From Wocania_A sp964021735 (GTDB lineage Bacteria; Bacteroidota; Bacteroidia; Flavobacteriales; Flavobacteriaceae): a DNA stretch of 10,429 nt. The stretch is from contig NZ_CAXIBN010000116.1 of assembly GCF_964021735.1 (NCBI RefSeq), forward strand, positions 1 to 10,429, written 5' to 3'. The notes beneath the pieces are model-generated. The model searched no databases. It was not told the origin of the DNA and saw only the letters and a program-made list of their open reading frames with translations. The position numbers and the translations under genes were made by a program. Position 1 is the stretch's first letter; every line of letters starts with the position of its first letter. Below, piece by piece: positions 6,380 to 10,429 of this stretch.

Positions 6380-6395
6380 TAAAGGGTTATATGTG
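6367..6395 (+). promoter_or_regulatory. Possible internal promoter for speB
   Basis: TTG at 6367-6369, then 18 bp, then TATATGTG (6388-6395), which differs from TAnnTTTG at one base. The spacing equals that of the candidate promoter before the leader RNA. The -33 element falls in the 3' arm of the hairpin at 6331-6379. Transcripts would start about 20 nt before the ATG at 6423. Confidence 0.33.
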
Positions 6396-6422
6396 ACCAT
6401 TGAAAAATAATAAAATACACAC

Positions 6423-7361
6423 ATGAAAACAAAAACATACGCTGGAATTCCAGAAGAATTAGCAAAATTAGAAAGCGCGAAAATTGTATTAATCCCTGTG
6501 CCTTATGATGGTACAAGTACATGGCAAAAAGGTGCAGACAAAGGCCCTGAAGCTTTTTTAAATGCTTCTGAGAACATGGAACTTTACGATATTGAAACAA
6601 ACACCGAAGTGTATAAACAAGGTGTGCATTTGGTTGATGCTGTAACAGAAAATAGTTCACCAGAAACTATGGTTGAAGCAGTACATCAAATTGTTAAAAA
6701 ATATATTAAAAAGAACAAGTTTGTAACCATTTTTGGTGGTGAGCATTCTATTTCTATTGGTACTATTCGTGCATTCAACGAGATGTACCCTAGTTTAACT
6801 GTACTACATATTGATGCACATGCAGATTTGCGTGAGTCTTATGAAGGTTCTAAGTGTAATCATGCTTGTGCTGTTTACGAAGCGAGCCAAAACACTAATC
6901 TAATTCAAGTTGGTATTCGATCAATGGATGTGATGGAAAAAACCGTTATGGATGATGAGAAAACCTATTTTGCACATGATATGGCTATTGATGATACTTG
7001 GATGGATGCTGCAATCGATCAAATGACAGATAATGTTTTTATTACTTTTGATTTAGATGCTTTCGACCCTTCAATTATGCCAAGTACAGGTACACCAGAA
7101 CCTGGAGGATTATTATGGTATGAAACTTTAGAGTTTTTGAAGCAAGTTTTTGAAGAAAAAAACGTGGTAGGTTTTGATATTGTTGAGTTATGCCCAAATT
7201 CAAAAGATAAATCTTCAGACTTTTTAGCTGCTAAATTATACTATAAAATGTTAAGCTATAAGTTTCGAAACGATGAAGCAGAAGACGATTATAATAATGC
7301 TTTTGATAGCAATTATGTAAATAAAAATAATTCAAAACACACCGATAACGATGATTACTAA
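6423..7361 (+). CDS. speB: Agmatinase (ureohydrolase family)
   Basis: Binuclear Mn2+ ureohydrolase predicted to split agmatine into putrescine and urea. Seen in 312 residues: VPYDGTSTW (26-34) and KGPEAF (40-45), N-terminal family motifs; FGGEHSIS (104-111) with metal ligand H108; HIDAHADLR (129-137) with D131, H133 and D135; KCNHACAVY (144-152) in the substrate loop; and FDLDAFDPS (209-217) with D210 and D212. All metal ligands are present. The last 30 or so residues (from about 282) are rich in D and N and look like a disordered tail. The gene lies 107 bp after arginine decarboxylase and overlaps the next gene by 11 bp (7351-7361), which suggests coupled translation. Arginase or another guanidino-acid hydrolase is less likely given the neighbour. 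Confidence 0.88.
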   Translation: MKTKTYAGIPEELAKLESAKIVLIPVPYDGTSTWQKGADKGPEAFLNASENMELYDIETNTEVYKQGVHLVDAVTENSSPETMVEAVHQIVKKYIKKNKFVTIFGGEHSISIGTIRAFNEMYPSLTVLHIDAHADLRESYEGSKCNHACAVYEASQNTNLIQVGIRSMDVMEKTVMDDEKTYFAHDMAIDDTWMDAAIDQMTDNVFITFDLDAFDPSIMPSTGTPEPGGLLWYETLEFLKQVFEEKNVVGFDIVELCPNSKDKSSDFLAAKLYYKMLSYKFRNDEAEDDYNNAFDSNYVNKNNSKHTDNDDY

Positions 7362-8325
7362 AGGACCAGTTTCTCAATTTATAGAAAAACATTATTTGCA
7401 TTTTAATGCAGCTGCATTAGTAGATGCAGCTAAAGGCTACGAAGCACAATTAAACAATGGTGCAAAAATGTTAGTGTCTTTGGCAGGTGCTATGAGTACC
7501 GCAGAACTTGGTAAAAGTTTTGCAGAAATGATTCGTCAAGACAAAGTTCAAATCATTTCTTGTACTGGTGCAAATCTTGAGGAAGATATTATGAATTTGG
7601 TAGCGCACTCACATTACAAACGTGTGCCAAATTATCGTGATTTAACTCCTCAAGAAGAATGGGATTTATTAGAGAAAGGACTAAATAGAGTTACTGATAC
7701 ATGTATTCCTGAGCACGAAGCCTTTAGAAGATTACAAAAACATATTTTTAAAATCTGGAAAGATGCAGACGCTAAAGGCGAACGTTATTTGCCACATGAG
7801 TATATGTATAAAATGTTGTTGTCTGGTGTGCTAGAGCAGTACTATGAAATTGATTTAAAAGATTCGTGGATGTATGCCGCAGCTGAAAAGAATTTACCAA
7901 TAATCTGCCCAGGTTGGGAAGATAGCACTATGGGAAATATTTTTGCGAGTTATGTGCTTAAAGGCGAATTGAAAGCTAGTACTATGAAGTCTGGTATTGA
8001 GTACATGACTTTTCTAGCAGATTGGTATACCGATAATTCTAAGAATGGTATTGGGTTCTTCCAAATAGGAGGAGGAATTGCTGGCGATTTTCCAATATGC
8101 GTAGTGCCCATGTTATATCAAGATATGGAACGCACAGATACACCGTTTTGGAGTTATTTTTGTCAAATTAGCGACTCTACAACAAGTTACGGTTCGTATT
8201 CTGGAGCAGTACCAAACGAAAAAATTACTTGGGGAAAATTAGGTATTGATACACCTAAGTTTATTATAGAAAGCGATGCAACTATTGTTGCGCCTTTAAT
8301 TTTTGCTTATCTTCTAAACTTATAA
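7351..8325 (+). CDS. Deoxyhypusine synthase-like protein (candidate homospermidine synthase)
   Basis: A 324-residue member of the deoxyhypusine synthase family, NAD-dependent enzymes that transfer an aminobutyl group. Seen: AGAMSTAELGK (45-55); CTGANLEED (71-79), matching the NAD-binding T-A-G-G-x-E-E-D of eukaryotic DHS; NLPIICPGWEDSTMGN (181-196); GGGIAGDFPI (240-249); and SGAVPNEKITWGK (284-296), where K296 aligns with the lysine that carries the aminobutyl intermediate (human K329). The segment equal to human V-K-H-H-I is AGDFPI, so the eukaryotic active-site His is absent, as in other bacterial homologues I recall. Bacteria lack eIF5A, so the eukaryotic reaction is excluded. With agmatinase just upstream supplying putrescine, homospermidine synthesis is the likely role (inference). 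Start ATG lies inside the end of speB; the stop overlaps the next ATG (TAATG). Confidence 0.85.
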   Translation: MITKGPVSQFIEKHYLHFNAAALVDAAKGYEAQLNNGAKMLVSLAGAMSTAELGKSFAEMIRQDKVQIISCTGANLEEDIMNLVAHSHYKRVPNYRDLTPQEEWDLLEKGLNRVTDTCIPEHEAFRRLQKHIFKIWKDADAKGERYLPHEYMYKMLLSGVLEQYYEIDLKDSWMYAAAEKNLPIICPGWEDSTMGNIFASYVLKGELKASTMKSGIEYMTFLADWYTDNSKNGIGFFQIGGGIAGDFPICVVPMLYQDMERTDTPFWSYFCQISDSTTSYGSYSGAVPNEKITWGKLGIDTPKFIIESDATIVAPLIFAYLLNL

Positions 8326-9854
8326 TGGAAGAACAGAAAATAGAAAATATCGAATTAAAGTATTTGACTGTTGATGATTTTGAAGAATTAAAATCGGCAA
8401 CACTCGAATCTTACGGAGGTGTACTTGACAGCTATTGGAAAAAACATCATATTGAACAGTTAACTGCTATTTTTGCTAAAGGACAAGTCGTTATAAAAAT
8501 AGATGGTAATATAGCAGGTTGTGCTTTATCACTTATAGTTAATTATAACAATATTGAAGATAATCATACCTATGCAGACATTATTGAAGGTGATAAATTT
8601 AAAAATCATGATTCTAATGGGGATGTGCTTTATGGCATTGATGTTTTTATAAAGCCAGAGTATAGAGGTTTACGATTAGGAAGACGTTTATATGATTACC
8701 GAAAAGAACTTTGTGAAGAGCTTAATTTAAAAGGGATTGTATTTGGTGGGCGAATGCCAAATTACCATAAGTATCAAAGTGAGTTAACACCAAAGGAGTA
8801 TATAGAAAAAGTTAAACGAAAAGAGATACACGATCCAGTTTTAAACTTTCAAATATCTAACGATTTTCATCCATTAAGAATTATTAAAGGGTATTTAGAA
8901 GGCGATACTGCATCTAACGAATATGCTGTTTTAATGGAATGGGATAATGTATATTATACCAAGAAAACTAGAAAAGCCAGTAATATAAAAACGGTTGTAA
9001 GGTTAGGTTTAATTCAATGGCAAATGCGAACCTACAATAGTTTAGAAGAATTGATGCAACAAGTAGAATACTTTGTAGATAGTGTTGCAGCATACAGATC
9101 AGATTTTGCAGTATTTCCTGAGTTTTTTAACGCACCACTTATGGCAAAGTTTAATCATTTGCATGAACCTGATGCTATTAGAGAATTAGCAAAATATACC
9201 GAAGTTATTGTTGAGAAAATGCAGCAATTATCTATATCATATAACATTAATATTATTACTGGTAGTATGCCAGAAGTTATAGATAATAAATTGTTTAATG
9301 TTGGGTATTTATGTCGTAGAGATGGTAGCTTAGAGCGTTATGAGAAAATACATGTAACTCCAGACGAAGCAAAAGTTTGGGGAATGCAAAGAGGTAATAA
9401 GTTGCAAACATTTGAAACAGATGCAGGAAAAATAGGCATCTTAATTTGTTATGATTCTGAATTTCCAGAACTATCTCGTTTACTAGCAGACGAAGGAATG
9501 GATATCCTATTTGTACCCTTTTTAACCGATACACAAAACGGTTATTCTCGTGTACGATTATGTGCCCAAGCGCGAGCCATTGAAAACGAATGTTATGTTG
9601 CCATAGCAGGGAGTGTTGGTAACTTACCCAATGTTAATAATATGGATATTCAGTATGCGCAATCTGCAGTATTTACACCATGCGATTTTTCATTTCCAAG
9701 CAATGGCATTAAAGCAGAAGCGACCACAAATACAGAAATGATATTAGTAGCCGATGTAGATTTAAGCTTATTAAGAGAGTTGCATGCTTTTGGAGCTGTT
9801 AAAAATTTAAAAGATAGAAGAAAAGATTTTTACGATGTTATAAGAATTAAATAA
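8325..9854 (+). CDS. GNAT acetyltransferase / carbon-nitrogen hydrolase fusion protein
   Basis: A 509-residue two-domain protein. The N-terminal GNAT domain (about 8-215) has the acetyl-CoA-binding region DVFIKPEYRGLRLGRRL (106-122). The C-terminal nitrilase-superfamily amidase (about 224-507) carries the full Glu-Lys-Cys triad: FPEFFNAP with E266, YEKIHVTPDE with K341, and LICYDSEFPE with C375. The nitrilase fold includes N-carbamoylputrescine amidases, but no agmatine deiminase is seen here and agmatinase already yields putrescine, so that assignment is not supported. The start overlaps the stop of the DHS-like gene by one base, implying translational coupling and a role linked to polyamines. 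Acetylation of a polyamine and hydrolysis of an amide are plausible reactions; substrates are unknown. Confidence 0.87.
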   Translation: MEEQKIENIELKYLTVDDFEELKSATLESYGGVLDSYWKKHHIEQLTAIFAKGQVVIKIDGNIAGCALSLIVNYNNIEDNHTYADIIEGDKFKNHDSNGDVLYGIDVFIKPEYRGLRLGRRLYDYRKELCEELNLKGIVFGGRMPNYHKYQSELTPKEYIEKVKRKEIHDPVLNFQISNDFHPLRIIKGYLEGDTASNEYAVLMEWDNVYYTKKTRKASNIKTVVRLGLIQWQMRTYNSLEELMQQVEYFVDSVAAYRSDFAVFPEFFNAPLMAKFNHLHEPDAIRELAKYTEVIVEKMQQLSISYNINIITGSMPEVIDNKLFNVGYLCRRDGSLERYEKIHVTPDEAKVWGMQRGNKLQTFETDAGKIGILICYDSEFPELSRLLADEGMDILFVPFLTDTQNGYSRVRLCAQARAIENECYVAIAGSVGNLPNVNNMDIQYAQSAVFTPCDFSFPSNGIKAEATTNTEMILVADVDLSLLRELHAFGAVKNLKDRRKDFYDVIRIK

Positions 9855-9888
9855 TATCTTTAACTAAAAATTAATTTTACCTAAGATA

Positions 9889-10212
9889 ATGACAAAAAGA
9901 AACGACAATTTAAAACGTGTTATCGTAGATTTTAAAAAGTTAACACCAGAAATTCTAGCTTTATTGGTGGAGAAATATCCAGATGGTTATGATGAAGATC
10001 ATATAGTAACCTTTAGAAACGCTCAAAACGAACTAATTGAAGCTGTTGAGGTTATTACAGATGATACTAAGTATTTGGTAAAAGTAAGCACAAAACTAGA
10101 GTTAACTATGGAGAATTATGATGAGGATGACTACGAAGATTTTGATGATGATGATCCAGAAGCTGTACAAGATCCAAACATTATTGATGAAGATTCTGAA
10201 GATTTAGATTAA
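9889..10212 (+). CDS. Small acidic conserved hypothetical protein
   Basis: A 107-residue soluble protein. The first 75 residues form a compact-looking domain (RVIVDFKKLTPEILALLVEK at 10-29, then PDGYDEDHI and FRNAQNELIEAVEV). From residue 76 the chain is almost wholly D, E, Y and N, ending in DEDSEDLD. I recall closely similar short proteins across Bacteroidota, sometimes labelled hypothetical or, without good reason, DNA primase; no primase motif is visible. It follows the fusion gene by 34 bp. TATCTTTA (9855-9862) is a one-mismatch TAnnTTTG box but lacks an upstream TTG at the right distance, so read-through from the polyamine genes is also possible. Function unknown. Confidence 0.82.
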   Translation: MTKRNDNLKRVIVDFKKLTPEILALLVEKYPDGYDEDHIVTFRNAQNELIEAVEVITDDTKYLVKVSTKLELTMENYDEDDYEDFDDDDPEAVQDPNIIDEDSEDLD

Positions 10213-10258
10213 AAACTAAAGACGCATCATTAAACAATTTAATAGATCTAATTTTTTT
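10204..10258 (+). terminator. Weak terminator candidate after the acidic protein gene
   Basis: TTAGAT (10204-10209, overlapping the last codons) can pair with ATCTAA (10246-10251), which is followed directly by seven T residues (10252-10258). The loop is long (about 36 nt) and the stem only 6 bp and AT-rich, so support is limited; the T-run is the main argument. Confidence 0.3.
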
Positions 10259-10329
10259 ATGAAGCATAATCTGAACAATAAAACGAAACATATATATAAT
10301 ATTGACTACTAGTAGTTTTAATGATCAAA

Positions 10330-10344
10330 ATTACTGTAAGTAAT
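10330..10344 (+). repeat. Inverted repeat ATTACT-GTA-AGTAAT
   Basis: A perfect 6-3-6 inverted repeat lies in the 195-bp gap before the last gene, 14 bp after another perfect palindrome, ACTACTAGTAGT (10305-10316). Such a dyad could be an operator for the gene starting at 10408 or part of a weak terminator. No T-run follows. Nothing else in 10213-10407 stands out. Confidence 0.35.
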
Positions 10345-10407
10345 TCGGGCTTGTGGTAGGATGTTTTTCGATATTTTTTTCAATTTAATTTTAAAATCTG
10401 TACAATA

Positions 10408-10429
10408 ATGAAAACAAATTTTTTGTTAA
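10408..10429 (+). CDS. Start of a further gene (cut by window end)
   Basis: ATG at 10408 opens a frame reading MKTNFLL up to the window edge. It is preceded by an A/T-rich stretch as for the other genes here. The K-x-x-F-L-L start resembles the beginning of a signal peptide, but seven residues are too few to assign anything. Confidence 0.4.

Noticed and set aside
8325..9854. Assignment of the amidase domain as N-carbamoylputrescine amidase
   Set aside because: Agmatinase already converts agmatine to putrescine and no agmatine deiminase is present in the window; the triad shows only nitrilase-superfamily membership.
10305..10316. ACTACTAGTAGT palindrome followed by TTTT as a terminator
   Set aside because: With a realistic loop only a 4-bp AT-rich stem remains, too weak to call.
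1..10429. CRISPR arrays, insertion sequences, phage or plasmid genes
   Set aside because: No spaced direct repeats, transposase or integrase motifs, or other mobility genes were seen; the region looks like ordinary core chromosome.

Overview
The window looks like chromosomal DNA of a marine-type member of the Flavobacteriaceae (Bacteroidota). The sequence is AT-rich and has no clear Shine-Dalgarno sites. It has promoter-like TAnnTTTG elements and a palindromic GAGCGnAGTCGAA-type dispersed repeat that I recall from this group. All complete genes lie on the + strand.

Left part (1-3621), isoprenoid block: the end of an unidentified gene abuts a DUF1697 gene (stop and start touch). Next come a diphosphomevalonate decarboxylase-family gene, a mevalonate kinase-like GHMP kinase, and a UbiA-family prenyltransferase of the type annotated in flavobacteria as geranylgeranylglycerol-phosphate geranylgeranyltransferase. 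Spacing is 0 to 53 bp, so this is probably one transcript. A copy of the palindromic repeat lies before the UbiA gene, and a second copy is embedded in frame in the decarboxylase gene.

Middle (3622-4854): a pseudouridine synthase-family gene has its own TAnnTTTG promoter-like box. It encodes a protein in which the catalytic Asp of the GRLD motif is Gly and the C-terminal Arg-rich motif is also altered. It is followed by a 325-bp gene-free stretch that is not empty. That stretch holds a compact set of exact complementary segments, which draw a three-way junction, two loop pseudoknots and two further hairpins. After these comes a palindrome with a T-run, just before the arginine decarboxylase gene. 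I read it as a candidate structured leader RNA, possibly with an attenuator, and it is the best candidate here for something undescribed.

Right part (4855-10212), polyamine block: arginine decarboxylase, then (after a 107-bp gap with a long hairpin) agmatinase, a bacterial deoxyhypusine synthase-like protein overlapping it by 11 bp, and a GNAT-nitrilase fusion overlapping by 1 bp. A small acidic conserved hypothetical follows. Decarboxylase plus agmatinase gives arginine to agmatine to putrescine. Flavobacteriaceae are known for sym-homospermidine as the main polyamine and bacteria have no eIF5A, so the likely job of the DHS-like enzyme is homospermidine formation from putrescine; this is inference. 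The leader RNA would then sit in front of the committed step of polyamine synthesis. The window ends in the first codons of another gene.
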